64,000 nt of DNA from Lineus longissimus (lineage: Eukaryota; Nemertea; Pilidiophora; Heteronemertea; Lineidae), in the NCBI RefSeq assembly GCF_910592395.1, contig NC_088318.1:13330349-13394348 (forward strand), written 5' to 3'. Numbering within the stretch: position 1 is the first letter of the stretch; each line of letters starts with the position of its first letter. Made by a program: the position numbers and the translations under genes. Under the pieces are notes generated by a model. That model was not told the origin of the DNA, did not search any database, and worked only from the letters and a program-made list of their open reading frames with translations. Of the stretch, positions 44,913 to 56,720 are shown in pieces.

Positions 44913-45876
44913 AGTGACGAAGCGAACTTGATCACGAGATGGAATGGCCAGTTATGGGGTCCTTAAAACCATAAACCTTAATCGGTCAGTGTAAATTGGG
45001 ACAGGCCGACATTTCTCCTTGGGGACATTTTTAGTGCTCCACCTGGTACGAATTCATATCCTTCCATTTCATTAGCGTGGTCTTATCCCATTCTTCAGGT
45101 TGTGACTTTGTCCTTTGGAATTGTCATCATACAATAAGGACAGACACTTTACCATTGGGGACATTTTTAGTGCTGTGAACTAGTTGGAATATCATCATAC
45201 AGGAGGAGTTATCCAACTACTCCTGTTAGCCTGAATGTCAGAATTATGATATTCCCATCATGACCAAGCTAAGCTTATAGGGCCAAGAGACATAAATGTT
45301 AGTGTTTGCTCCTGCACACATCCACAGATGGTCAAGTTTGCAGACACATCTGGTTGAAATTTTCTGAATGTCGCAAAAGGATATTTGCCAAACAGGTCTG
45401 TGAATGAAAGAATGACTTCAATTTCTGTGTACACTTTTTAATTAAAAAATAACTTTGAGAAGAATATGCATGCAGAAGATACAAATATCGCTGTGTCGAA
45501 CAGTAAGAAATAAATTATTTACACAGCACACATCCTTAGGGGATACATGTACTGTAATGTTCGCCAATCACACTCTCCAGAATTCTGCTTTGAACAAGTT
45601 CTTTTTTTTCCATTTGATGTCATAGCACCATTGTCTATTAAAGTCCACATATACCTAAGCCAGATTTCTCTCTCCAAAGTGGCCCAAATTTCAATCAAGA
45701 GCAACATGGTCTTTTACCATCACAACCTGCTGCAACAGCCCTGAAAGAAAGAAGCGCAGTAATGAGAGGAGACAGGAAGACAGTAGAGACGACACGGTGA
45801 TGGTCATATCTTCAAAGTTCAAATCTACTCGATAAATAACTCTTTTTTTTCTTCATCAGTGATGACTGAAACTTAC
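44913..45876. other. Intergenic stretch with a local duplication
   Basis: Two copies of TTGGGGACATTTTTAGTGCT at about 45018 and 45163 mark a short local duplication, and a copy of the 18 bp dispersed motif lies between them (45096-45113). No gene seen. Confidence 0.6.
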
Positions 45877-46119
45877 TCAATGTATATGATTAAGTCTGGA
45901 GGGCTGAGTCACTGGTAGTGGATCATACGGATAGCCAATTCGCACATGAATCATCTCCTGCTTTGTCTTGAAAGCTGGCTGCGAATCGGGCAAGGCAAGA
46001 ACCATCGGGCTTTCACCGCGATCATTTTGTTTCTTCTGTTCCTTCTCTCGCTGGATTGTATCGTATTCATCAAGATCATCGAGTTTTAACTCGATGCGGG
46101 TTGGTTTACGACGCAGCAT
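45877..46119 (-). CDS. CDC26: Anaphase-promoting complex subunit CDC26
   Basis: 80 aa, single coding exon. The N terminus MLRRKPTRIELKLDDLDEYD is the near-invariant CDC26 signature that inserts into the TPR groove of APC6/CDC16, and the second conserved patch KQEMIHVRIGYPYDPLP follows. Length is within the usual 80-90 aa. CDC26 stabilises CDC16 in the APC/C, the ubiquitin ligase that drives exit from mitosis. The gene stands alone between unrelated neighbours. High confidence from the N-terminal motif. Confidence 0.93.
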   Translation of the reverse strand: MLRRKPTRIELKLDDLDEYDTIQREKEQKKQNDRGESPMVLALPDSQPAFKTKQEMIHVRIGYPYDPLPVTQPSRLNHIH

Positions 46120-47134
46120 TTTCAGGGTTTAGAACTCTTCGATGTTGTTTCACAGTTCTTGACTGATTCAGGTAATCAGGATCCTTCCTCTGGGTCAACA
46201 CCCAGGACCAAAATCAACAGTGAAGTTTAAGTTACTGGTCAGGATGTAAGGTAATGTAACGTAACGTAAGTATTGGCACACTCAACAGTTCACTCAGGGC
46301 AGCACTTTGTAATCAGCCTGAAAGAAATTGACAATAGTATTCATTTGAAAGTACATGTGTAATGTATGACTATTAGGCCTACTGAACCAATACAAAGATC
46401 GATGATGTCCGACTCCAAGTCCAAGTCCAAGGGGCCAGGGAAGCCGGAGTAAAGCTCACGTGAGACAATGAAAAGTTATAATCAAACACCGACGACTAGG
46501 GACCTGAAGCGGAAGATAGATGTATCTAGGCCTACAGCTGCTGGCTGGCGACACTCAATGTCATCTCCTCAAGAAATGCCAAATCCAAATACAAGGTCGG
46601 ACCACCCATCAAGGTTAGGCCTGAAGGCTAAGCCTCTGTCAAGGACAAGATGATTAGATTCCGGCCCATTCGAAAACCGTTGAGTTGTCATTCAAACTGA
46701 TTTTTTGGAAAAGTCCGTTGTCATAAACAACGTTATTTGATTTTCATGATTACTACAAGATTTATTTTACCAACTCCATTGAAATTTAAACTGAAATCGA
46801 CCCTCTGATAGCTTTAGATGCCCAATTTGCAGGAAAAAATCGCACAAAACCCTCCAAGTTTGTTTCTCTTTATTTTTGATAAACCTCTGTGAACTAATTC
46901 CACATTGGCCGTGGCATGCCCTTAAGATGTCAGTATCTCCGAAAAGACCAGAGGCTGGCTACGAAAGGGGGCACAACCAAGTGATGTTTCCATCACCCAG
47001 GAACACTAGCCGGTCAACCCAATATCTGACCCCAACCTACCCAATTTTGATTTCATATGATTTGACCCACAACCCGAACCCCCATATTTTTAAGAAGCCT
47101 CTCACAGCGCTCTGGGATAGCGCTCCTCCGCTGA
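46120..47134. other. Intergenic stretch upstream of CDC26, no gene recognised
   Basis: The part next to 46119 should contain the CDC26 promoter. Minor simple repeats (CCAAGTCCAAGTCCAAGG near 46420). No other feature. Confidence 0.45.
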
Positions 47135-47139
47135 CTATG

Positions 47140-48925
47140 GTCTCGTTAGGGAGTTTTTCCCAAATGTACGCGATGATGACGTGCCCCATTAACAGGACGT
47201 AACATCTATTTTAAAATGCGTTTCCAAAGTGAATGCATGAGGACAACCCATTTGTGTCGTATATCACTGGAAACGCCCGATTCCCCTGATTCTGCAGGAT
47301 GTTAAATCGGGCATTTTATTTCTTTAAATAAATCATAAGCGTCGCATTTGCTCCTAGCTCTGTTCACCATCCCAAATGGCAATATTGCCAATTGGGCCGG
47401 ACAATCACGAAAAACCTCAAATATTATACATTTCTTCCTGAATAATTCTTACAGAGACCATTCTCCCATGAAAAACAGTTGCTTACGCTTCACAAAAATC
47501 AAAAAAAAATCGAGGGTCAACCATTGAACTTTTGAGATATGTTGAATTTTGCACAAATCAGCGAAAAACGCACCAACTGGCACTGGACGGCATTTCAACA
47601 CGGGGCCGACGCACATCCCAAGTTCAGTGTACACATACGTCGGCAACAACAGTATAAATGCGTAGTTTCTTGTTTGTCGCCTATTGAGTAGCGCTCTAGG
47701 TTTCAGAAACTCCAAAAAAACATGTCTTTGCCAAAACAACTGCTGAATCAACGCTGACATACTGTAAGGACCGAGAAATCAATGATTTTAAGCCCCCCTT
47801 TAGGAGGGGCTCTTAAGATACACGTGTGTGCGGGAGTAGATAATGTAAATGAATGATGAGAAATAAAGAGAGATTGTATATCCTACAAACAATTTTTTTT
47901 GGTATTTTTCTGAATTAACTCCGTTGAGTTTACCGATTTCTCCGCGATCTTCCGGTGGTGGTTGCTATCCCATTGGTTGAAATTAATTTAAATCTTCATG
48001 GGAATTCGCTACATCATATGCCTAAGAAATTGGCCAATTATATTAATATTTTTATCAGAGAAATATCCGTCCTAAATAATGACAGAAAAGGGTGGTTTAT
48101 TTCAATTTTGTGTCGACATGATCGAGGTCACGTGAGTCGTGACATAAAAACAAAACAATGGCGCACACACCCGTCCAAAAAAGGCACTTTAAGAAAAACA
48201 AATACGTTTTTCCAGCTTAAAACCACACTGACGACTAAGTTATATTAGTCTACTGCCCAAATCTGAAGTATCAAATTGAATCACAAACTAGAACTAGCTC
48301 TATTTAGCTATAGTTGCGTGAAAAATTCGGGTGAGCGACGTACATTCTGTACCCTAGCGGCCAATAATTAAACTACTTTCAGCCGTCTGCTCCGGTCTCG
48401 TTAGGGAGTTTTTCCCAAATGTACGCGATGATGACGTGCCCCATTAACAGGACGTAACATCTATTTTAAAATGCGTTTCGAAAGTGAATGCATGAGGACA
48501 ACCCATTTGTGTCGTATATCACTGGAAACGCCCGATTCCCGTGAATAAGGTCAATCACAATGTATTACATTACCAAAACAAAAATGTGTCGGAAGGAACT
48601 ATATGGATGGTCCCATCGCACCCCCCCCCCCCCTCCAGCAGTATGACACAGAAGGGCTAGTTGACTGTCCACCGGGGGGGTTTGGGGGGAGCTTCCCCCC
48701 AACGCACTGGTAAAAACCTATGTCGACGGAGGGGGGTTTGGGGGGTGTCCCCCCATTGTAACAGCTGTAGTTGTTAGAGCTTGCACTTAACATATGCTCG
48801 TAGGGGGGTTCGGGGGAGCTCCCCCGACCTAAAGGGGGGCTCACTAAGTTATTGACTTTACATATTAGGAACTACGGTTAGGGCTTGGCCGCGCATGAAT
48901 AAAAAAAACAACTCCCTAATGAGAC
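47140..48925. mobile_element. DNA-transposon-like element with GTCTC(G/A)TTAGGGAGTT ends and 5 bp target duplication
   Basis: The left end GTCTCGTTAGGGAGTT and the right end, complemented GTCTCATTAGGGAGTT, match at 15 of 16 bases. They are flanked by the direct 5-mer CTATG at 47135-47139 and 48926-48930. The 1.79 kb interior has no transposase. It contains about 150 bp of family-specific left end, 500 bp of unique A/T-rich DNA, and Rep-B copy 2. Non-autonomous; a 5 bp duplication is compatible with several superfamilies. Confidence 0.75.
47789..48868 (+). repeat. Rep-B copy 2
   Basis: About 95 percent like 4819-5874 over its length. It differs by small indels (a 12 bp gap in AAATTAATTT near 47985, extra C/G in homopolymers near 48620-48740, and an added ACACAGA near 48646). 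It carries its own internal copy (48395-48543) of the left end of the element that surrounds it. Confidence 0.93.
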
Positions 48926-48930
48926 CTATG

Positions 48931-50145
48931 CTATCACCCAAAACATTTGAGTCCTGTGGTTCATCATTTTAATGAAAAACTTCTTAAAATCCCTGAAAAT
49001 CTGTGAACGTATTTCTCTTTTAACCATTATCATATATTGCTTGGAGGAGTCACGGTCCTCCTGGAAGCCATTTTTGTATGAGTAACCAACATATCTCATG
49101 CCCAAGTTGTCCCTTTAAAAAATCAGTGAAAGTCCGTGCATGTTTTTCAACCCTTATTATCATGTTTACTGATGTCCCTAACCAATGTTCATTAATCATA
49201 AAGTCCCTCTTTATCTGTGTCGTGGCGTTCCATCGGCATTTCCACCACTCGATGACGTCACCAGAGAGAGCAATCGCCGTCTCGTTCGCGGCATTTCTCA
49301 TTCGCTGAACAGACACCTGCCATTGATATAGCCAGCTAGCTATAGCTGATCGTGGTGGGAAAAAAACACGATTTGACCAGCCATAACTCTCAGCTGGACA
49401 GGCGGAGCAGCATAAGCTATCAATTCATCTGAGCGCACCCAACGTACGCGAAAACGGACCACTTTCAATCGGTCGGTGGGCAAACTTGAACTTGAATTTT
49501 AAAAAATTTGCCATGTGTGAATACTAGGCCTACTGGCTATAAATTTCAACAATCATGTTACGTCACGTAGACTCGTTTAAAAATACCACAACAGCCAAGT
49601 TTCCGCGAAGTTATGTCACTTGTTGTCCGACTCCTGTTCATCCGACCATGACCACAGTATTTGACCAATCAGCTTTATATCGTGAGCATTTTCGTGTATG
49701 GGTCAATGAATTTGATTGAAAATCACAATTTGAATAGATGAGTGGTTTGGTAACCTCTCTGACGTAACCGCGTAGATACTCAATACGGGGCGTTGAATTT
49801 GGCTGTGCTCCTGGTATGACAGACCGGTTTTGGGAACACAAGCGTTCAGTTGTGTCGACGCCAAGTCGAAGCACTGGTTCAACATTGGTGAGTTCGGCCT
49901 GATTTCAGCCTGATTTCTCCCCAAATTTGCGTCTATTGTCTGATACAATGTACAATCTTATCTTATCTTTTCATTTTCATTTCTTGCAGACGCCAAACAC
50001 GTTGTCCTGTCTAGCACACCCATTGCTGCCCAACCGGTTTATCACAAGATACGACGTGAACACCACCATGGTGAGTTATTTTTCTCTATCGAAACTTCCT
50101 TGATTGCACATACATGTATTCTTTTGAAACTTCTCATCTCTGCAG
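48931..50145. other. Intergenic stretch with one candidate exon
   Basis: No gene supported apart from a possible 27-codon exon at 49990-50070, flanked by TTCTTGCAG and GTGAGT and reading TPNTLSCLAHPLLPNRFITR onward, phase 0 at both ends. No partner exons or family were recognised. Confidence 0.3.
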
Positions 50146-50331
50146 CAGTGGCGGATCCAGAAATTTGGGAAAGAAGCGGGGGGGGGGGGGGGGGGGGGGC
50201 CGCCCCACCAATGAGAACTCATGATAGAGTCGAAGGTGCAATCCTGAAAATGAGGGCGAGGGTTCTTGAGGAGAGGTGCCCTAAAATATCAAAGAGGGAT
50301 GACACATGCGGGACCCCTAAATCCGCCACTG
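50146..50331. repeat. 186 bp MITE with CAGTGGCGGAT ends (hAT-like)
   Basis: Left end CAGTGGCGGATCCAG, right end complemented CAGTGGCGGATTTAG. Near the left end is a G run of about 22. Flanking 8-mers CTCTGCAG and CTGTTCTG agree at 5 of 8, so any target duplication has decayed. Ends of this type are common in small hAT-like elements of invertebrates. Confidence 0.75.
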
Positions 50332-51216
50332 CTGTTCTGAATATTTCCACACTCGGCTCAGCTGACCTTTGAAAGGAGGACACGGTTAGCCCATACCCTA
50401 TCTATGGTACTATATCGTTCTGGCAGCGAGAAAATGAGACGATCGGTCATGTCTCATTGTCTGCTATGTTTTATGACGTCACACGCCACGTGCTAGGCGC
50501 AATGTGTCACGTGCTCATAACATATTCTATATCTGCACCAATCAGCCCTTGATACTGTGACATGTGATATGTATGATGAGGACCTTGACCGGATCAGAAA
50601 GATAAGGCATACAATCGAAGTAGTTCAGAGACATTTATATGAAGACAAGGCAGAAATTACCAATCGTCTCGGTGATCACTAAATCCTAAAGGCTAGAGGG
50701 AGGTAATTATAATATGATAATATGATCTCCACCGCCCGACCCGATGACGTCATTACCGAAATACCTTTCGGGCAGTACAGTGTACATTTGTACACAGGTT
50801 CTCAGTCAATCAGAATCCGATAAATCTGTGTCGTCATCGGGGCGTCATCATGAAACTTGGAAGTAAGCTTGTATTGTTTTGTGCTTGTTAATCAAATTTG
50901 AAGCATACAGTATCAAAATATACTGGAGGAAGGCCATACACACGAGACAGTATCGAAAGACAAGTCTCATTGCAGAGAAACATAATCCCACTGGAGGAAG
51001 ACCATTCACATGAGACAAGTCTCATTGTATATTCATGCTCATTATGATATATGAAGGACTATCCCTTGGATCTTGGAGATGGGCTATTGTTATTGTCCTT
51101 TCTGTAGGTATGTTGCAGGCAGCAGAAATAACTAAAATATCTAAAATCTAAATAACAAGGGAAAAGAAACGCGTCATAAAAATAAAATATAAAGAGTAAA
51201 AAAGAAAAAGAAAAAT
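50332..51216. other. Intergenic stretch, no gene recognised
   Basis: No coding signal. Two short imitations of ACTGGAGGAAG(G/A)CCAT(A/T)CACA(C/T)GAGACA at about 50922-50951 and 50988-51018 show a local duplication. Confidence 0.5.
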
Positions 51217-51305
51217 ATTGTCCACAACCGGATTCGAACTCACGACCTTTGGATCGAACATCGTATTCTGCCATTTCTGACGAGCGCTCTACCAACTGCT
51301 CTAAA
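51217..51305 (-). repeat. tRNA-derived SINE head or tRNA pseudogene
   Basis: In minus sense AGCAGTTGGTAGAGCGCTCG is a good A box with D-arm, and 40 bp later GGTCGTGAGTTCGAATCCGG is a good B box with T-loop. The T-stem does not pair well and the anticodon arm is too long, so it is not a functional tRNA. A T-rich tail follows (51175-51215). Confidence 0.6.
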
Positions 51306-52565
51306 GTTTCTAAGACTTCTGACGTCATGTATTTGTCGAAATCTGATTGGCTGAAAGTCCCTGTACAAATGTACACTGTAGTGCCCAACAGGTTCAGGAA
51401 AAAAATTTCGTTACCCGCCCTTTTCAGATAGACATATAGCCCATCTATCACTTCGATCTATCTACCGTAGCTGTCATGGCCAATTCCTTTTTCTTTCAGA
51501 AGCCCCGACGTCCTGAACTTTCAAGAAATGGTTGGGTTTGGTCAAGGGACTGGTATTGGATCTGATATATTATCATTGTTGTCACACCTTTTCGCTAAAT
51601 ATGAGGTCTTGAAAATACTTGGTATTGCTCCTTGTGAGGTGTTACCCAACGTTAATGACGCATTTCTGTATAAGTGGTACATATATGGCGAAGGATGAGC
51701 CAGTTATTTTCGAGTTTGTACTTTGGGTGCATCTCGTTCCTCGGGTTGCATTGCGCCCGCGACCCCATAGGAGTTCCTGGCCTTGTCTCTTCGCCCCCAA
51801 CCCCGATAAACTCTATGTACCGTGAACGAATGCTCATCAGGTCGACAGTCATTTGACGACGTAAATCCATCCATATTAACTGGCGCTGCGGCTGCGCTCA
51901 ATTGACTCCGTTGGGGGAGTCTGAGCCTGATAGGGTGTACCAGTCCAGCCGGTTATGTACGGTTGGTATGCTCTATGATATGGATCTCCAGCCACCTGTC
52001 AGCTAGGGGCAGACCCCAGTGTCTCAACCCTGGGTCTCAGAGGCGGTAACTTCTAGTCAGGCAGCGCGCTATGTCTGGTTAGGCGACATGGGTTACCAGG
52101 GCATCCACAGCGAAAATGGTTTGCACATGGAGGTCATCGCGACCGACTTGTGAGGGGGAAGAAGTGATGTCCATGGCGGTTTCAAATTGATCTGACGACC
52201 CCCGCGTCTTCTGGACAGGGAGGGGTTCATGTGGCCAAATCCTGTCAGCTAAATCCTATCGTTAGCATCGTTCGCGGTACATGGAAACCAAGGGCATGGA
52301 ACCCTTTTTTGTCTTGGTTTAATTTCTCTTAGGATTTCAATGATGATATATATATTTAGATCCACAGGTATAGTCGGTACATGTGGCGACTCGCCACATG
52401 AACCTTTTAAACGTTTTTTTCGAGCATTGTTAAAAGTTATGAGAATAAATTTCTTCTTTGGGCGTGTTTTTTTTAACCAGAATGACAATTAAAAAGTTTG
52501 TCACTGGAGAATTTTCCCATCCCCACCTCAGCCCTAGAATAATATACAGACTTAATAGTATCTTT
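51306..52565. other. Intergenic stretch, no gene recognised
   Basis: Short frames only, none with a domain or splice-consistent partner. Confidence 0.45.
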
Positions 52566-52835
52566 GGACTGTACTGGTAATATAGGTCAGTCACGAAAAA
52601 TAAAATATATATTGGACTGTACTGGTAATATAGGTCAGTCACGAAGAATAGAATATGTATTGAACTGTACTGGTAATATAGGTCAGTCACGAAAAATGAA
52701 ATATATATTGGACTGTACTGGTAATATAGGTCGGTCACGAAGAATAGAATGATATTGGACTGTACTGGTAATAGAGGTCAGTCAAAAAAAGAAATATATA
52801 TTGGACTGTACTGGTGGTACTATAGGTCAGTCACG
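52566..52835 (+). repeat. Tandem repeat, about 48 bp unit, six copies
   Basis: The unit starts GGACTGTACTGGTAATATAG and continues GTCAGTCACGAA plus an A/T-rich tail. Starts are at about 52566, 52614, 52663, 52711, 52757 and 52803, the last two more diverged. Confidence 0.95.
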
Positions 52836-52992
52836 AAAATATCTGAAAGTCTGTGCCCCATTGTTGACGAATATAATATCGTGAGGACTTTATCAATAGT
52901 CACGGTCCCTGGCCCCTCCCACATTAAAATCATTAGCAAGGTCACTGCAGGCAATAGCTTCAGCATTGTTATTGTATAAACATGTCTTAAAC

Positions 52993-53242
52993 ATTATAAA
53001 CGGCACTTTTTGTTGGGTTACATTGGGTTCTTGCTGGGGTAATGATGTCCATGTCCGATTCTGCGTTTTGTGGACTTGTAAATCAGTCCAGCGCAGTGAC
53101 ATTATAAACGGCCCTTTTTGTTGGGTTACATTGGGTTCTTGCTGGGGGAATGATGTCCATGTCCGATTCTGCGTTTTGTGGACTTGTAAATCAGTCCAGC
53201 AGTGACATTGCGTTTTGTGGACATGTAAGTCTGTCCAGCAGT
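52993..53242 (+). repeat. Tandem repeat, about 107 bp unit, two full copies plus a partial third
   Basis: Units starting CATTATAAACGG at 52993 and 53100, each ending with GTGGACTTGTAAATCAGTCC. A third, partial copy (GCGTTTTGTGGACATGTAAG) lies at about 53211. Confidence 0.93.
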
Positions 53243-53799
53243 ACCAAGTTTTACCCCAGCAATTACCAATAAGACATGCACGTGACCTTAAAGTAAATAG
53301 CTATGCAAGTGTGGTCGAGACAAAACGCGATTTATGCATTGGAAGAAGGAAATCTGCGAAGAGTAGCTGGAACTGTCTGTCCAGCTCTCGTTTATGAAAC
53401 AATGGGCGATTTGAAAGACGTCTCCTGAGCAGATCGCCCATTGTTCACTGAAGCAGCATTCGAATTGTCTCCAATTTTTTTCAGGTGGATTGCTCCACCT
53501 CGTGTGGTTTCGCTGTCCCGTCCCAAGAATCGAACCAAGGCGACCGAGGCCACTTCTGAGAGATAAATATTCAGGATGCCAGATTTGTGGAACACAATTG
53601 AGGTAAATGAGATAAAATTCGATAAGCTGGCTACAGTTGATGAAATGAGGCTTTAGGTCCGTCATCATGTGACTGATATTGGGACATAGCTCAAGCGGCT
53701 CAAGCGGCGTCAGCAGTATCAACGTTGTGTTATTGTATTCCAAGTTTTGCATTATTCATATGTATGTACTTGCCAAATAAATGTTGTCATATCATAACC

Positions 53800-54346
53800 T
53801 TCGTCTTTGTCCTTCGGTCAATAAGTGTGCGGATCACTCCCAAAAAGTTCGATTAACACACTACACTATCTTCACGTGCAACAATTTACGGTCAGCCTTT
53901 TCTGATTCCGCATACCGGCCACTAATTCTAAGTTTTGTAGTATACATTAATACTTGCCCAATAAAAGTTGCCATATCATCAGGCTTTGTCTCTTGTCCTT
54001 CGGTCTCTCAGCGTGGGGGACACTCTCGAAAAGTAAGATTTATGCACTTACCAAACGACACCAAATGCACCTTCCTCACCAAAATACCTCACGCCTGCGG
54101 ACAGGGACGAAATAGCCCAGAGACTGTACCGTAACTTAATTTGCATCCCGTTTCAATCCAGAATGACATATCATCAGCCTTTGTCTCTTGTCCTTCGATC
54201 TCGAAGCGTGGGGGACACTCTCGAAAAGTGAGATTTATGCACTTACCAAATGCACCTTCTTCACCAAAAATACCTCACAACTGCGGTCAGGGACGAAATA
54301 GCCCAGAGTCTGTACCGTGACTTAATTTGCATCCCGTTTCAACCCC
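53800..54346 (+). repeat. Direct repeat, about 194 bp unit, two copies plus a degenerate leading copy
   Basis: CTTTGTCTCTTGTCCTTCG starts units at about 53984 and 54178 that stay alike for about 170 bp (shared CGTGGGGGACACTCTCGAAA and GGGACGAAATAGCCCAGAG). A weaker version begins near 53803. Confidence 0.93.
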
Positions 54347-54638
54347 GATAGCCAACTTGCATGTAAGCAGTTTACGATCGAGAAGAAGAGACAGTTTTTC
54401 CAAGCCTTGCCGAGACCAACGTCTATGTATGACGACAATTCTGAAGAACTATGTCTGGTTTCCTATATCTGTATAGTCATCATGGTATCAATGATTGAGC
54501 CGATTTACGAATATCGCGTAACTGAACATCTTCGCTCGTGAGGGCTTGCGAAATCTGCCTAGATAATTTTTTTTACTGACAAAGTCCCATTTCTCTACTA
54601 CTCGCGGAAAATAACTGGTGCTCAATGTGTGTATCTAT

Positions 54639-55320
54639 GTGTCCCTGGAGTTCGAAGGATGTGACATTACAGAGCGTCCGATTTAGTCTCGTAAAGAGAC
54701 GCGAAATATTCCAGGACATTCAAACTTGTGTTGTATCCTATTCTTACGATGTATGGTTATCCCTACAGAGGTGCTAAAAGCCCTGTCTCTGCAGACAGTC
54801 CGCTGTACGCTCTTGAGAGAGACACTGACACCCCATCTCTGCCCAGAGTAACCCGTGCTTAGAGTAACTGGTAAACCGCAATCGTCAGTTGAAGACAAAG
54901 CATTTGCTGGTGTTCATTCATATCATCTCCTCAAACACTACTCGAATACTTCTTGGGTGGTACCTGATACGAGACAAATAACTGAGCTATAACTAACCTG
55001 AAGTGCTATTTGATAAGGGCACATGAGCTGTGTCCCTTTAGTTCGAAGGATGTGACACCTCACAGTGTCCAATGTGGGTTTAAATAAACAAATGCAACGA
55101 CTCCAGTCTACATGCAGCTCCTTGAGAGAAAAAGACACTAATACATTCACAGGACTTTCAAACTGCTGGGAGCGTCCCTACAGAAGTATGGGAAATGAAG
55201 CGGACAACCCTGTTCCTCCAGTGTTAGTCTTGGGGGTAACTGATTTCGCATTACCTGGTATGGGCAACTCGTCTTGCGAGGGTGCAGATCGTGTGTCCCT
55301 TGTACTTCGAAGGATGTGAC
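54639..55320 (+). repeat. Three degenerate copies of a 260-390 bp unit
   Basis: GTGTCCCT(GG/TT)AGTTCGAAGGATGTGACA occurs at 54639-54668, 55030-55056 and 55292-55320 (the last TACTTCGAAGG). Further weak matches follow at a similar distance, such as CAGGACATTCAAACT and CAGGACTTTCAAACT. No coding function seen. Confidence 0.7.
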
Positions 55321-55598
55321 ATACGGCAGAGTGTCCAAAATGCCCTGAACTAGCAGCCATGAGGGAGGAGTTCTAGCCATCTGGAGCACTTAGATCCAGG
55401 ACCAGTTTTATGATGACTAGAACACTTACAAAAGACGACAATATGTTGACTCAGTGGCCCTCTCCTATTAGCCGCATCGAACTTGACTATTGACAGCTTC
55501 TGTTACCAATAGTAGTTTGAAGCGTGAAGGTCAGAAGCTGTTGCTGCACAGAACATGCAATAGTCGGACCAAAACTTAGCTGTGTGTTATTCTTTTAG

Positions 55599-55736
55599 GC
55601 AAGAGAAGTCCTCAAAGGCCATCGTGGTGGTTGCAGACGAAGCTCTCAAGACATCAAAAGAGGCCCACGAGCTGGCGAAGTAGTCCGTGCAGAAACCACG
55701 AGAAGTCTCCAATCAGGTTGAACAGCTCAAGCAAAA
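55599..55736 (+). pseudogene. Coiled-coil exon fragment with an internal TAG
   Basis: Between acceptor TTCTTTTAG and donor AAAAGTGAGT, one frame reads QEKSSKAIVVVADEALKTSK then EAHELAK-stop-SVQKPREVSNQVEQLKQK, with heptad-like spacing. The TAG at 55681 stands where CAG (Gln) would fit. It looks like a decayed exon of a coiled-coil protein such as a laminin arm or kinesin-type rod; the parent is unknown and no neighbours were found. Confidence 0.4.
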
Positions 55737-56720
55737 GTGAGTCACATAGATTTTTCATCTTTTTGGTTCTCATTTTAGATCTGTAGATTAAGAATCCACC
55801 AAAGATTGATGAATAAATCCACTTTCACCCATCACAGTCATGTATTTACTACAGCTTCACAGTTAAGTACGGACTATGGGTGCCACACTTCCGCCTGTGG
55901 ATGAATACATGTCTCTGCCCTGATGGATATATGCATTTTGTTTACACTTTACATACAGTGTATACGTAACCATTACACTCACTGCGTTGTGTGAGTTATC
56001 ATAATCTGTCAAAGTACATTTTTCCAGGGGGACATTTTGACTGTGATAAAAAAAACAAAAATCAATATGGTTCTTCCTTTGGCGTCTTTGTTTTACCCCA
56101 CCAAGCACATGGTTTAGGGTGCAGGGTGTGACTGCCAAGGTTCAAAATTCAAAACAATAACAAAATGTACTGGCGTAGCCCTGCAGTACCACCACCATCT
56201 TGACCACCAAGGTTTTTGAATCTTATCAAGATATATAACCCCGGCTATAGACCATGAGGTTCAGGATGTACCACCACAAACAGAGAAAAACTTGCCGGCT
56301 GTATTTGCACTGTATGTATTCATGGAACATGTATGTCTCAAGTAGCACAGTCAGATAGAATATCACGAGTTTTATATTGCAAGCTACCTAGCTTTTTCAG
56401 TAGTGAAATGTTTTGATTGTTTTTATATGTACATGTGTATATTGAAACTATTATGTAACCACTAAAACAGGGTGCGGCCAGTTTGCGCGACGTATTGTAA
56501 GAGAGCGGATGAAACTGAACACCAAAACCAGTAAATGTATGTATAACAATATGATATCAGTCTTCTTCTTAGCACGGAAATATACGGCTAGGTGTGTATG
56601 TAGCTCTCTCTCACAAGGTTTTGTGCTGGACATCGGAAATAGCGCGACTGTACATGTGACATCCAAATTAGGCAAACCCTGCACAGTGCCCCGCGTTGGC
56701 ATAATCATTGCGTCATCAAT
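55737..56720. other. Intergenic stretch upstream of GPCR 1
   Basis: No gene seen; the 3' end should include the promoter of the single-exon receptor gene. Confidence 0.4.

Noticed and set aside
51217-51305. A functional tRNA gene
   Set aside because: A and B boxes are good but the T-stem and anticodon arm do not fold properly, so a tRNA-derived repeat is more likely.
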